A DNA stretch of 64,000 nt from NCBI GenBank assembly GCA_050943495.1, contig JBMNPH010000009.1:1-64000 (forward strand), given 5' to 3'. Each line of letters starts with the position of its first letter. Position 1 is the first letter of the stretch. The notes beneath the pieces are model-generated. The model was not told the DNA's origin. It searched no databases and was given only the letters and a program-made list of their open reading frames with translations. Shown piece by piece: positions 17,723 to 26,183 of this stretch. The DNA comes from Merdivicinus sp050943495 (GTDB taxonomy: Bacteria > Bacillota > Clostridia > Oscillospirales > Ruminococcaceae). A program made the translations under genes and the position numbers.

Positions 17723-18064
17723 TTAGATCAACTCGATGATCGCCATCTCTGCGGCGTCGCCGCGACGGGGACCAATCTTGATGATGCGGGTATAACCGCC
17801 GTTTTTATCCGCGTATTTCGGTGCGATCTCGTCAAACAGTTTCTTCGCAACGCCCTCTTTGGTGACGTAAGCGAAAACCTGACGTTTGGAATGGAGAGTG
17901 TTCTCCTTGCCGAGGGTGATCATCTTCTCGGCCATGATGCGCACTTCTTTCGCTCTGGTGACAGTAGTCTCAATCTTGCCGTTTTCCAGCAGGAAGGTAA
18001 CCATTGCCCGAAGCATCGCTTTTCTATGGTCAGAGGTTCTTCCCAGTTTTCTGCTGCCTGCCAT
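17723..18064 (-). CDS. rplQ: 50S ribosomal protein L17
   Basis: The 113-residue protein begins RKLGRTSDHRKAMLRAMV and carries TTVTRAKEVRIMAEKMIT, both diagnostic for bL17, which lies near the peptide exit tunnel. It has the usual bacterial short form. It is the last gene of the alpha-operon part, 21 bp after rpoA, and is followed by a strong terminator. Confidence 0.97.
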   Translation of the reverse strand: MAGSRKLGRTSDHRKAMLRAMVTFLLENGKIETTVTRAKEVRIMAEKMITLGKENTLHSKRQVFAYVTKEGVAKKLFDEIAPKYADKNGGYTRIIKIGPRRGDAAEMAIIELI

Positions 18065-18085
18065 TCGGTTTCACTCCTTACCCTG

Positions 18086-19036
18086 TTATTCGTCTTCCTT
18101 GTTGAGGCTGAAGCCCAATGCTTCCAGCTTCGCCATAACCTCTTCCAAGGACTTTCTTCCGAGGTTCCGGACTTTCATCATTTCCTCCTCGGACTTGTTA
18201 ATCAAATCTTCTACCGTATTGATCCCGGCACGTTTCAGACAGTTAAAGGACCGAACAGACAAGTCAAGCTCCTCAATGGTCATCTCCAGGACTTTTTCCT
18301 TGCCCTTGTCGTCTTTTTCAACCATGATATCGGTTGCGTATACTTCATCCGACAAATCTACAAAGAGATTAAGATGCTCGGTGAGAACCTTGGCTCCCAG
18401 CGAAACGGCTTCCTTTGCAGAAATGGTTCCGTCTGTCCACACCTCAAGGGTGAGCTTGTCGTAGTCGGTAATCTGTCCGACACGGGTGTTTTCAACGGTA
18501 TAATTTACCTTCAGTACGGGTGTATAGATGCTGTCGACCGGAATCACGCCAATCACGTTCTGGAGCTTCTGTTTGTTGCGCTCACTGGGAACATAACCGC
18601 GTCCTTTGTCGATCACAATTTCCATGTAGAGCTTTGCGCCGGGGCCCAGTGTTGCAATATGCATGCCGGGATCCAGGATCTCCACTTCAGAATCCGCTTT
18701 GATGTCGCCGGCAGTGACTTCGCACTCGCCTTCCGCCTCAATGTGGACTGTTTTCGGGGCGTCGCCGTGAATTTTCGCGATCAATCCCTTCATATTCAGG
18801 ACGATTTCGGTAACGTCTTCTTTGACACCCGGTACCGTAGAAAACTCATGTTGTACACCATCAATCTTGATCGATGTCACTGCTACACCGGGAAGCGAAG
18901 AGAGCAGCACCCGCCGCAGACTATTGCCCAAAGTGGTGCCGTAGCCACGCTCAAGAGGCTCCAGGACAAATCTACCATAAGTTCCGTCCGTTTTCATTTC
19001 GGCCGTCTCAATAACTGGCTTTTCAATCTCAATCAT
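18086..19036 (-). CDS. rpoA: RNA polymerase, alpha subunit
   Basis: The 316-residue alpha subunit nucleates RNA polymerase assembly. The N-terminal dimerisation domain has YGRFVLEPLERGYGTTLGNS and the conserved LRRVLLSSLPG. The C-terminal domain (about 240-316) with RSFNCLKRAGINTVEDL contacts promoter UP elements and activators. The start at ATG 19036 with GGAGGGT is clear. A 198-bp gap with two GC-rich hairpins separates it from rpsD. Confidence 0.98.
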   Translation of the reverse strand: MIEIEKPVIETAEMKTDGTYGRFVLEPLERGYGTTLGNSLRRVLLSSLPGVAVTSIKIDGVQHEFSTVPGVKEDVTEIVLNMKGLIAKIHGDAPKTVHIEAEGECEVTAGDIKADSEVEILDPGMHIATLGPGAKLYMEIVIDKGRGYVPSERNKQKLQNVIGVIPVDSIYTPVLKVNYTVENTRVGQITDYDKLTLEVWTDGTISAKEAVSLGAKVLTEHLNLFVDLSDEVYATDIMVEKDDKGKEKVLEMTIEELDLSVRSFNCLKRAGINTVEDLINKSEEEMMKVRNLGRKSLEEVMAKLEALGFSLNKEDE

Positions 19037-19234
19037 TCAGTACCCTCCTTAACGCCAGCGCAGCGCTGGCCGTGCAGTATCGTGATGCCCCAGCCGCAGG
19101 AAATTACGGCTTTGCGGGGCGGCAACATGACTATCGCGTTTCCCTTTCTGTCAAAACCCAGTTGGCAAATCAAATACGAGCTCCCGCCGCATTTTGCGGC
19201 GGCATCTCCCACAGTTCGCAACAGGCCTCCGACA
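19037..19234 (-). other. Intercistronic region rpsD-rpoA with two GC-rich hairpins
   Basis: Two perfect inverted repeats are present: GCCAGCGC-A-GCGCTGGC (19054-19070) and CCGCCGCA-TTT-TGCGGCGG (19184-19202). Neither has a T-run, so they are not ordinary terminators. They may be processing or stability structures, or an S4-dependent control site; S4 is a known translational repressor of this operon in Bacillus and E. coli. Confidence 0.55.
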
Positions 19235-19861
19235 TTATTTGGAGTACAACTCGACGATCAGGTGTTCCTCGACCTCGAGGTCAATGTCTTCACGATTGGG
19301 CATGCGAACGACTTTGCCGGTATAGGTTTCGCGGTTCATTTCCAGCCACATCGGAACGGGGCGGGATCCGCAGGTTTCATCAATTGCTTTGAATTTCTCG
19401 CTCTGGCGGGATTTCTCGCCCAAGGTGATGACGTCGCCTTCTTTGACCAGCAGAGAGGGGATGTTCACCTTATTGCCGTTGAGTTTGAAATGGTTGTGGA
19501 GAACCAGCTGACGAGCTTCTGCTCTGGAATTTGCAAGGCCCAGACGGTACACAACGTTGTCCAGACGGCACTCCAACAGACGGAACAGGTTTTCACCGGT
19601 CTGGCCGGGTTTGCGCTCTGCCATCTCGAAGTAATGATAGAACTGGTTTTCCAGCACGCCGTAGTAGCGTTTTGCGGTCTGTTTTGCACGAAGCTGCAGG
19701 CCGTATTCAGAAACTTTTTTGCGGTTCTGTCCGTGCTGTCCGGGAGCAAAGCCTCTGGAAGCGAACGGGCAGTGTTCGGAGTAGCATTTTGCGCCTTTCA
19801 GAAACAGTTTCTGGCCTTCGCGGCGGCACATTCTGCATACTGCACCGGTATATCTTGCCAT
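19235..19861 (-). CDS. rpsD: 30S ribosomal protein S4
   Basis: S4 nucleates 16S rRNA assembly. The 208 residues include an N-terminal zinc-finger-like segment with CRMCRREGQKLFLKG and a second Cys at CYSEHC, so this is the zinc-binding (C+) form. The S4 domain ECRLDNVVYRLGLANSR follows. In many Firmicutes rpsD lies elsewhere; here it is in the alpha operon between rpsK and rpoA. Confidence 0.97.
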   Translation of the reverse strand: MARYTGAVCRMCRREGQKLFLKGAKCYSEHCPFASRGFAPGQHGQNRKKVSEYGLQLRAKQTAKRYYGVLENQFYHYFEMAERKPGQTGENLFRLLECRLDNVVYRLGLANSRAEARQLVLHNHFKLNGNKVNIPSLLVKEGDVITLGEKSRQSEKFKAIDETCGSRPVPMWLEMNRETYTGKVVRMPNREDIDLEVEEHLIVELYSK

Positions 19862-19892
19862 TTAATTGCACCTCCTAGTCATCAATCCGAAA

Positions 19893-20294
19893 TTATACGC
19901 GTCTTCTCTTGGGAGGACGGCATCCGTTGTGGGGGATCGGGGTTACGTCTTTGATCATCTTAACTTCCAGACCTACAGCCTGCAAAGCACGGATCGCAGC
20001 TTCACGGCCTGCGCCGGGGCCTTTGACGTATACTTCAACGGATTTCAGGCCATGCTCTTTTGCAGCGTTTGCAGCTTTCTCAGCAGCGGTCTGCGCAGCA
20101 AAAGGAGTGGATTTCTTGGATCCGCGGAAGCCCATTTCGCCTGCGCTTGCCCAGGAAATTGCATTGCCCTGTGTATCGGTAATGGTGACGATGGTGTTAT
20201 TGAAGGTGGACTGAATATGAACGGCTCCGCGCTCAATATTTTTGCGCTCGCGGCGTTTGCGAACGACGGTTTTCTTAGCAGCAACCTTAGCCAT
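19893..20294 (-). CDS. rpsK: 30S ribosomal protein S11
   Basis: The 133-residue protein of the small-subunit platform begins with a basic tail and carries VHIQSTFNNTIVTITDTQGN, GPGAGREAAIRALQAVG and the C-terminal PHNGCRPPKRRRV, which are all hallmarks of uS11. It lies 15 bp after rpsM in the alpha operon. Confidence 0.98.
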   Translation of the reverse strand: MAKVAAKKTVVRKRRERKNIERGAVHIQSTFNNTIVTITDTQGNAISWASAGEMGFRGSKKSTPFAAQTAAEKAANAAKEHGLKSVEVYVKGPGAGREAAIRALQAVGLEVKMIKDVTPIPHNGCRPPKRRRV

Positions 20295-20309
20295 CTCTCA
20301 AATCCCTCC

Positions 20310-20678
20310 TTATTTCTTCTTGTTCGCGATGGTTTTCTTCGGGCCTTTACGGGTACGGGCATTGGTTTTGGTCCGCTGTCCACGAACAGGCAGGCCTTTT
20401 TTATGCCGGGTGCCGCGGTAGCAGCCGATTTCTACCAGGCGTTTGATATTCAAAGCGACGTTTCTTCTCAGGTCGCCTTCTACTTCGTAATGATGATCAA
20501 TATACTCACGAAGTTTGGTTGCATCTTCTTCCGACAAATCCTTTACACGGATATCGGGGTTAATGCCAGTGGCAGCGAGGATGTCGTCCGCCGATTTACG
20601 GCCGATGCCGTAAATATAGGTCAGGCCGATCTCGATTCGTTTTTCTCTGGGCAGGTCTACACCAGCGATACGAGCCAT
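20310..20678 (-). CDS. rpsM: 30S ribosomal protein S13
   Basis: The 122-residue uS13 has MARIAGVDLPREKRIEIGLT at its N-terminus, a helix-hairpin-helix-like IGRKSADDIL, and the C-terminal RGQRTKTNARTRKGP that reaches the P-site tRNA. It is a head-of-30S protein, second gene of the alpha section after rpmJ. Confidence 0.98.
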   Translation of the reverse strand: MARIAGVDLPREKRIEIGLTYIYGIGRKSADDILAATGINPDIRVKDLSEEDATKLREYIDHHYEVEGDLRRNVALNIKRLVEIGCYRGTRHKKGLPVRGQRTKTNARTRKGPKKTIANKKK

Positions 20679-20727
20679 TAAGTTGCACCTCCAACTGTAA
20701 TTACGATGTTTTTATATCCAGCTTTGG

Positions 20728-20748
20728 GATTCCCAATTTCGGGGAATC
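20728..20748 (-). other. Hairpin over the rpmJ stop codon
   Basis: GATTCCC (20728-20734) can pair with GGGGAATC (20741-20748) across AATTTC, with the stem including the rpmJ stop codon. It resembles the other intercistronic hairpins of the cluster. No U-tract follows. Confidence 0.45.
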
Positions 20749-20860
20749 AGCCCTGACGCTGTTTGTGCTTGGGGTTCTCGCAGATTACCATGATTCTGCC
20801 TTTGCGCTTAATAACCTTGCACTTTTCGCAGATGGGCTTTACCGAAGGTCTTACTTTCAT
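20747..20860 (-). CDS. rpmJ: 50S ribosomal protein L36
   Basis: The 37-residue protein starts MKVRPSVKPICEKCKVIKRK and ends CENPKHKQRQG, with the Cys-Cys...Cys-His zinc ligands of the C+ form. Its place between infA and rpsM is the standard one. Confidence 0.98.
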   Translation of the reverse strand: MKVRPSVKPICEKCKVIKRKGRIMVICENPKHKQRQG

Positions 20861-20889
20861 GTGAAATACCCTCCTTGTTCGGTTCTTGC

Positions 20890-21108
20890 TTATTTGGAAC
20901 GCCAGGTTATGCGCCCCTTTGTCAAATCATAAGGCGACATCTCGACGGTCACCTTATCCCCGGGAAGAATGCGGATGAAATTCATCCGGAGCTTTCCCGA
21001 TATATGAGCCAGAATGGTATGTCCATTCGGAAGCTCAACTTTGAAGGTTGCGTTCGGCAGCGAGTCCACTACCGTTCCTTCGATCTCGATTACATCTTCT
21101 TTGGCCAA
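20890..21108 (-). CDS. infA: Translation initiation factor IF-1
   Basis: IF-1 binds the ribosomal A site during initiation. The 72-residue OB-fold protein begins AKEDVIEIEGTVVDSLPNA and ends DLTKGRITWRSK, the usual length and ends. The start codon is TTG at 21108-21106, with GGAGG 7 bases upstream; no ATG is available in place. The first codons overlap the end of the KOW gene by 19 bases, which suggests coupled translation. Confidence 0.96.
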   Translation of the reverse strand: MAKEDVIEIEGTVVDSLPNATFKVELPNGHTILAHISGKLRMNFIRILPGDKVTVEMSPYDLTKGRITWRSK

Positions 21109-21356
21109 GAGAGATCCTCCTCTTCCGATGCTGTTCGCAGCGCCGCTTTGAGCTGGCGGTTCGTTTGAATCCGGGCCAGATCCAGTACGGTACTGGTTGC
21201 CCGCAGATGTTTGAGATTCTTCTTTTTTGGTTTTTCGAGCGGTCTTTGCTTGCCGTTTGCCAAGTAAGCAAACGCGCCTTCCACCCGCACCACTGCGAAG
21301 TATCCTTCGTCATGGCCGCGGATGCTCTGGACGACCGCGCCGCTTTTCCACTCCAT
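21090..21356 (-). CDS. KOW-domain RNA-binding protein (L14e/L27e-like)
   Basis: An 88-residue basic protein with an N-terminal KOW-like motif (SGAVVQSIRGHDEGYFAVVR) and a lysine-rich middle (RPLEKPKKKNLKHL). Such proteins sit between map and infA in many Clostridia and are presumed to bind rRNA. It follows map by 9 bp and overlaps infA by 19 bp. Its place on the ribosome is not established. Confidence 0.85.
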   Translation of the reverse strand: MEWKSGAVVQSIRGHDEGYFAVVRVEGAFAYLANGKQRPLEKPKKKNLKHLRATSTVLDLARIQTNRQLKAALRTASEEEDLSWPKKM

Positions 21357-21365
21357 AGATCCCCC

Positions 21366-22112
21366 TTACCGAACGGTCAGGATCACCGGTCCGTCCTTTG
21401 TGATGGCGATGGTATGCTCAAAATGGGCCGCACATTTGCCGGATTTAGTCCGGGTCGTCCATTTATCCGCATCGATTGTCACCGCGTCACCCTCTAAGGT
21501 AATCATCGGCTCGATCGCGATCGTCATCCCCTCGACCAAGCGGGGGCCGCGGCCGGCTTTTCCAAAGTTCGGGACTTCCGGATCTTCATGAAGTGCCTTT
21601 CCCACGCCGTGTCCCACGAACTGACGCACGATTCCGAACCCGTAAGGGGTTACATGGGACTGCACTGCATTGGATACGTCGCCGATTCGGTTTCCGATCA
21701 CTGCTGCCTCAATCCCTTTGTACAGGCTTTCCTGCGTCACCCGGAGAAGGGTCTTGTTTTCCTCTGAAATCTCGCCCACCGCAAAGGTGTACGCGTTATC
21801 TCCGTGGAATCCATCGCAGCAAGCCCCAACATCTATACTGACGATGTCCCCTTCTTCCAGTCGGTAATCGGACGGGATGCCGTGGATGACCACGTCATTG
21901 ACCGAGATACACGCCGAAGCCGGAAATCCATACAATCCCAAGAAAGACGGTTTGGCGCCGCTGCGCACAATAAAGTCGTGCATTGCCTTGTCGATCTCTC
22001 TGGTTGTAACGCCCGGCCGGATCATTTCTTCCGCGACATTCAGTGATTCCGCGGAAATCCGACAGGCTTTTTTCATCCGTTCCAGTTCCGAATGGGTTTT
22101 TAAAACGATCAT
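21366..22112 (-). CDS. map: Methionine aminopeptidase, type I
   Basis: The enzyme removes initiator methionine from nascent proteins. The 248-residue length fits the type Ia core. Visible signatures are the substrate-pocket segment SACISVNDVVIHGIPSD, the metal ligands in VSIDVGACCDGFHGDNAYTF (two Asp), GHGVGKALHEDPEVPN (His) and GMTIAIEPM (Glu). It sits 7 bp after adk, in the spc section. Confidence 0.97.
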   Translation of the reverse strand: MIVLKTHSELERMKKACRISAESLNVAEEMIRPGVTTREIDKAMHDFIVRSGAKPSFLGLYGFPASACISVNDVVIHGIPSDYRLEEGDIVSIDVGACCDGFHGDNAYTFAVGEISEENKTLLRVTQESLYKGIEAAVIGNRIGDVSNAVQSHVTPYGFGIVRQFVGHGVGKALHEDPEVPNFGKAGRGPRLVEGMTIAIEPMITLEGDAVTIDADKWTTRTKSGKCAAHFEHTIAITKDGPVILTVR

Positions 22113-22119
22113 GAGAACT

Positions 22120-22752
22120 TTACGCCTCCACAGCTTTCAGGGTCAGCGCCGAAGTATCGGCCACTTCCTCCTGCCCTTCCACCACAACCAGCTTGCCGGC
22201 TTTGGTGTAGTAATCGATCAGGGGTTCGGTCTGCTCGTGGTACACGCGCAAACGCTCTTTTACTGTATCCGGATGATCGTCCTTCCGCTGGACGGTCTTG
22301 CCGCCGCACGCATCGCATACCCCCTCCTGTTTGGAAGGTTTATACTGAGTGTGGTAGCTGGCGCCGCAGCTTTCGCATACGCGCCGGCCGGACAGACGGG
22401 CTGCAATGGTTTCGTCCGGAACTTCCAGACTCACCACGCGGTCGATCCGCACCTGCATCTGATCCAGCGCTTCCGCCTGCGGAACAGTACGGGGGAAGCC
22501 ATCCAGAATGAATCCGTTTTGGCAATCATCCTGTGCCAGCCGCTCCTTCAGAATATTGATGACAATTTCATCCGGAACCAGCTTACCGCCGTCCATGTAA
22601 GTTTTTGCCTCCATGCCCAATGCGGTGCCATTCTTGATCGCCTCCCGCAGAATATTTCCGGTGGAAATAGCGGGAATGTGCAGTGCATTACAAATTACTT
22701 CGGCCTGCGTGCCTTTACCGGCACCCGGCGCACCCAACAATATCAGATTCAT
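22120..22752 (-). CDS. adk: Adenylate kinase
   Basis: The enzyme interconverts ATP + AMP and 2 ADP. The 210 residues start with the P-loop ILLGAPGAGKGTQAE and contain FILDGFPRTVPQAEAL. The lid carries two Cys pairs (CESCGA and CDACGG), so this is the zinc-containing long form usual in Gram-positives. secY precedes it and map follows. Confidence 0.97.
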   Translation of the reverse strand: MNLILLGAPGAGKGTQAEVICNALHIPAISTGNILREAIKNGTALGMEAKTYMDGGKLVPDEIVINILKERLAQDDCQNGFILDGFPRTVPQAEALDQMQVRIDRVVSLEVPDETIAARLSGRRVCESCGASYHTQYKPSKQEGVCDACGGKTVQRKDDHPDTVKERLRVYHEQTEPLIDYYTKAGKLVVVEGQEEVADTSALTLKAVEA

Positions 22753-22782
22753 ACGTCTGCCCCCCTGTTCTAAATGAGTTCA

Positions 22783-24078
22783 TTATTCGAGGAATCCTTT
22801 GTGATGACGCATCATCATCTGAGATTCCAACGTCCGCATCGTCTCCAGTGCAACGCCAACAATAATTAGGATGGAAGTTCCGCCCAGCGATACATTGGCT
22901 TTGGTAATTGCCGAGAAGATGATGGGGAATACCGCGATTACGCCAAGGAACAGCGCACCGACCAATGTGATCCGCGAGATTACCCGGGAAATAAAGTCGG
23001 AAGTCGGCTTGCCGGGACGGATGCCCGGAATACCGCCGTTGTTCTTGCGGAGGTTGTTTGCAATCTCAATCGGATTGTACTGGATTGCAACATAGAAATA
23101 GTTGAAGCCGATGATCAGCAGCAAATAAAGTGCCGCATACACCCATCCGTTGGTCTGGAACAGTTTGAAGAAGCCATCCCAGAAGCCGCCCTCTTTCACA
23201 TTGACGAAGGTTCCGATCATATTCGGAATCGAGAGGAAGGACATCGCAAAGATGATCGGCATAACACCGCTCATATTGACTTTGATCGGAATGTGGGTAT
23301 TCTGGCCGCCGTACATCTTCCGACCTACTACACGTTTTGCATAGGAAACCGGAATCCGGCGTTCTGCATCGTTCATTACAACGATGAGCATGATCATTGC
23401 CACAAAAATGATGACAACAGCAGGAACCAGGAAGTAGTACTGAGTCGCACCGGTCAGCGCCATCTGCCACCAGCTGTACAAGGTTCTCGCCGCAGCCGGG
23501 CCGCGGGAGATGATACCGGCGAAAAGGATCATCGAAATGCCGTTGCCAATCCCTTTTTCCGTAATCTGGTCGCCCAGCCAGACGACTACTGCCGTTCCGG
23601 CTGTGAAGACCGCTATGATCACAATCGCAGCCAGCACGCCCGAAAATCCGGTTGTATACTCCAGAATTCCGCTTGTGCGCCGCATCATAAAGTAAAGTCC
23701 CAGCGCCTGTACAATCGCCAAGGCAAAGGTGACATAGCGGGTAATCTTATTGAGAACCTTCCGGCCCTCTGCCCCCTCCTTCGCCAGCCTCTCCAGCGCA
23801 GGAATCGCAACTGTCAAAAGCTGAATGATAATGGAGGAGTTAATATACGGGGTAATGGACATTGCGAAAATATTCGCTTGTTCCAAACCACCGCCGGTCA
23901 TAATATTCAGATACCCGAGAAAGTCGGCGCTGTTTACCATTGAGGAAAGAGCCGTCGGGTCAATAAAAGGCGCGGGGATCGCAGATCCCAGTCGGAAAAT
24001 GAAGAGGATGAAGAGGGTATATAAAATCTTTTTGCGAAGATCTTCCTGTTTGAAAGCGTTTCTCCAGATTTCAAACAC
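22783..24078 (-). CDS. secY: Protein translocase subunit SecY
   Basis: SecY is the channel of the Sec translocon. The 431-residue protein has ten hydrophobic segments. It begins with AFKQEDLRKKILYTLFILFI and includes the plug region near MVNSADFLGYLNIMTGGGLE, GNGISMILFAGIIS, and the C-terminal loop GIRPGKPTSDFISRVISR. Its ATG is directly after the rplO stop (1 bp gap). Confidence 0.98.
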   Translation of the reverse strand: MFEIWRNAFKQEDLRKKILYTLFILFIFRLGSAIPAPFIDPTALSSMVNSADFLGYLNIMTGGGLEQANIFAMSITPYINSSIIIQLLTVAIPALERLAKEGAEGRKVLNKITRYVTFALAIVQALGLYFMMRRTSGILEYTTGFSGVLAAIVIIAVFTAGTAVVVWLGDQITEKGIGNGISMILFAGIISRGPAAARTLYSWWQMALTGATQYYFLVPAVVIIFVAMIMLIVVMNDAERRIPVSYAKRVVGRKMYGGQNTHIPIKVNMSGVMPIIFAMSFLSIPNMIGTFVNVKEGGFWDGFFKLFQTNGWVYAALYLLLIIGFNYFYVAIQYNPIEIANNLRKNNGGIPGIRPGKPTSDFISRVISRITLVGALFLGVIAVFPIIFSAITKANVSLGGTSILIIVGVALETMRTLESQMMMRHHKGFLE

Positions 24079-24079
24079 C

Positions 24080-24520
24080 TTACATCACCTCGGCCTTTCC
24101 TCCCGCTGCCTCAATCTTTGCTTTCGCCGATTCGGAGAAAGCTGTGGCCTGAACGGTGAGCTTCTTGGTCAGTTCGCCATTGCCAAGAATCTTGATGCCG
24201 TCAAGCTGGTCGTTTACCAAGCCAGCCTCGGTCAGAGCAGCTGCATCCACAACTGCGCCATCTTCGAAGGTGTTCAGATCGGAAACATTCACAATTGCAT
24301 AATTGGTTGCAAAGTGGTTGATGAACCCTCTCTTGGGAAGACGGCGATACAAGGGCATCTGGCCGCCTTCAAAACCGGGGCGTACTCCACCGCCGGAACG
24401 GGCATTCTGTCCTTTATGGCCTTTGCCGGCGGTTTTCCCATTGCCGGAACCATGGCCTCTGCCGACGCGGAAGCGCTCTCTAGTTGCGCCCTCTGCCGGT
24501 GCTAATTCGTGCAGTTTCAT
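24080..24520 (-). CDS. rplO: 50S ribosomal protein L15
   Basis: The 146-residue uL15 begins MKLHELAPAEGATRERFRVG, followed by the Gly-rich GRGHGSGNGKTAGKGHKGQN and GFEGGQMPLYRRLPKRGF. It is a late-assembly 50S protein in its standard place before secY. Confidence 0.98.
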   Translation of the reverse strand: MKLHELAPAEGATRERFRVGRGHGSGNGKTAGKGHKGQNARSGGGVRPGFEGGQMPLYRRLPKRGFINHFATNYAIVNVSDLNTFEDGAVVDAAALTEAGLVNDQLDGIKILGNGELTKKLTVQATAFSESAKAKIEAAGGKAEVM

Positions 24521-24539
24521 GATAGTCGCACCTCCTTGC

Positions 24540-24719
24540 TTACTTTTCGATTACCTCGACGAGGTGGGAAATTTTAAAGATTTTGCCTTTGGTTGCGGCA
24601 TTATCCGGCTGTTCGGATACGTCGCCCACTTTTCTGAGGCCCAAGGACTCGGCAACGGCAATCTGATCTTTCTTCTTGCCTGCAAGACCTTTGACGAGCT
24701 TTACAGTAAGGGTTGCCAT
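24540..24719 (-). CDS. rpmD: 50S ribosomal protein L30
   Basis: The 59-residue protein begins MATLTVKLVKGLAGKKKDQI and continues AESLGLRKVGD, the uL30 pattern. Its place between rpsE and rplO is standard. Confidence 0.97.
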   Translation of the reverse strand: MATLTVKLVKGLAGKKKDQIAVAESLGLRKVGDVSEQPDNAATKGKIFKISHLVEVIEK

Positions 24720-24731
24720 AAGTCTGCCTCC

Positions 24732-25232
24732 TTAACCGAGAATTTCTTCAACGGATTTGCCGCGGATTGCAGCAACCTCGCTTGCGTTGCGCAGCGATTT
24801 CAAGCCGTTGATGGTCGCTCTCACAACGTTGCAGGGATTGTTGGAACGGAGAGCTTTGGTACGGATGTCCTTGATGCCGGCAGTTTCTACAACCGCACGG
24901 ACAGGGCCGCCCGCGATAACGCCGGTTCCTTCGGGAGCCGGTTTCAGCAGAACGCGGCCAGCGCCGAATTCGCCGATAACTTCGTGGGGAATGGTGGTGC
25001 CCTTCAAAGACACTTTAATCAGGTTTTTCTTTGCATCTTCGATGCCTTTGCGGATTGCGTCCGGAACCTCGCCGGATTTGCCAAGGCCGAAACCGATGAT
25101 GCCGTTGCCGTCGCCGACGACGACCAGGGCGGCGAACTTGAAGATACGGCCGCCTTTTACCGTCTTGGAAACACGGTTAATGGTTACAACTCTCTCCTGG
25201 AGTTCCAGGTTCGAACCATCTATTCTAGCCAA
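24732..25232 (-). CDS. rpsE: 30S ribosomal protein S5
   Basis: The 166-residue uS5 has the N-terminal double-stranded-RNA-like domain (RVVTINRVSKTVKGGRIFKF, GNGIIGFGLGKSGEVPDAI) and the C-terminal domain with PEGTGVIAGGPVRAVVE and KALRSNNPCNVVRATI. It sits at the 30S mRNA entry and influences decoding accuracy. Confidence 0.98.
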   Translation of the reverse strand: MARIDGSNLELQERVVTINRVSKTVKGGRIFKFAALVVVGDGNGIIGFGLGKSGEVPDAIRKGIEDAKKNLIKVSLKGTTIPHEVIGEFGAGRVLLKPAPEGTGVIAGGPVRAVVETAGIKDIRTKALRSNNPCNVVRATINGLKSLRNASEVAAIRGKSVEEILG

Positions 25233-25247
25233 ACGAATACCTCCCTC

Positions 25248-25607
25248 TTAGAACTTGAGGCCGCCTTCGCGGGCGCCTGCGGCCAGCTCTGCGACTCTTC
25301 CGTGGAAAATGTAGCCGCCGCGGTCAAATACAACCTCGGTGATGCCCTTCTCTGCGGCATGCTCGGCAACTTTCTTGCCGACTGCGAATGCGCCTTCCTT
25401 GTTGCCGCCATTTCCCTCGAAGCCTTTTTCCAGGGAAGAGGCGCTTGCCAGGGTTACGCCATTTACGTCGTCAATGATTTGCGCGTAAATATGCTTTGCG
25501 GAGCGGAACACACAAAGGCGGGGACGTTCCGGGGTGCCGGAGATCTTATTGCGGACCCTGCCGTGTCTTTTTAAACGAGCCTTGTTGCTATCAGGCTTAT
25601 TTATCAT
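25248..25607 (-). CDS. rplR: 50S ribosomal protein L18
   Basis: The 119-residue uL18 binds 5S rRNA. It carries RLKRHGRVRNKISGTPERPR, RSAKHIYAQIIDD and the C-terminal VVFDRGGYIFHGRVAELA. It is located between rplF and rpsE as usual. Confidence 0.98.
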   Translation of the reverse strand: MINKPDSNKARLKRHGRVRNKISGTPERPRLCVFRSAKHIYAQIIDDVNGVTLASASSLEKGFEGNGGNKEGAFAVGKKVAEHAAEKGITEVVFDRGGYIFHGRVAELAAGAREGGLKF

Positions 25608-25629
25608 TTCTTGTCACTCCTTTGACTAC

Positions 25630-26169
25630 TTACTTCTTACCAGTTTTACCTTCTTTACGCTGAATAACCTCGTCAACGTACTTAATACCTTTGCCCTTAT
25701 ATGGCTCAGGCGGACGTTTCTCGCGGACATTCGCCGCAAACTGGCCAACCTTCTGCTTATCCGGACCCGAGATGATAATCTTGTTCGGAGCAGGGACATC
25801 GATCGTAATGCCGTCGATTTCGGGCATGATGACCTGATGCGAGTAGCCGAGGGTCATTACCAGGTTTTTGCCGTCTTTTGCAACACGGTAGCCGACGCCA
25901 TTTACTTCCAGCTCTTTCTTAAAGCCTTCGGTAACACCGGTCACCATATTGTTGATCAAAGAACGGGTCAGGCCGTGCAGAGAACGATGTGCTTTGTCGT
26001 CGCTGGGACGAGTCACTTCGATCATGTTGTTCTCGAATGCAACGGTCATATCTTTGTGAATCTCTTGTTCCAGGGTTCCTTTGGGACCTTTCACAGTAAT
26101 GTGCTGGCCGTCGATTTTGACATCAACGCCGGAGGGAACCTGGATGGGTTTTCTTCCTATACGGGACAT
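25630..26169 (-). CDS. rplF: 50S ribosomal protein L6
   Basis: The 179-residue uL6 begins MSRIGRKPIQVPSGVDVKID and ends PPEPYKGKGIKYVDEVIQRK, with the duplicated L6 fold between. It lies near the factor-binding site of the 50S subunit. Confidence 0.98.
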   Translation of the reverse strand: MSRIGRKPIQVPSGVDVKIDGQHITVKGPKGTLEQEIHKDMTVAFENNMIEVTRPSDDKAHRSLHGLTRSLINNMVTGVTEGFKKELEVNGVGYRVAKDGKNLVMTLGYSHQVIMPEIDGITIDVPAPNKIIISGPDKQKVGQFAANVREKRPPEPYKGKGIKYVDEVIQRKEGKTGKK

Positions 26170-26183
26170 CGTTCAGTTCCTCC

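Noticed and set aside
17513..19954. 813-codon plus-strand frame opposite rplQ, rpoA and rpsD
   Set aside because: It is antisense to three certain genes and arises from biased third positions; the product shows no recognisable domain.
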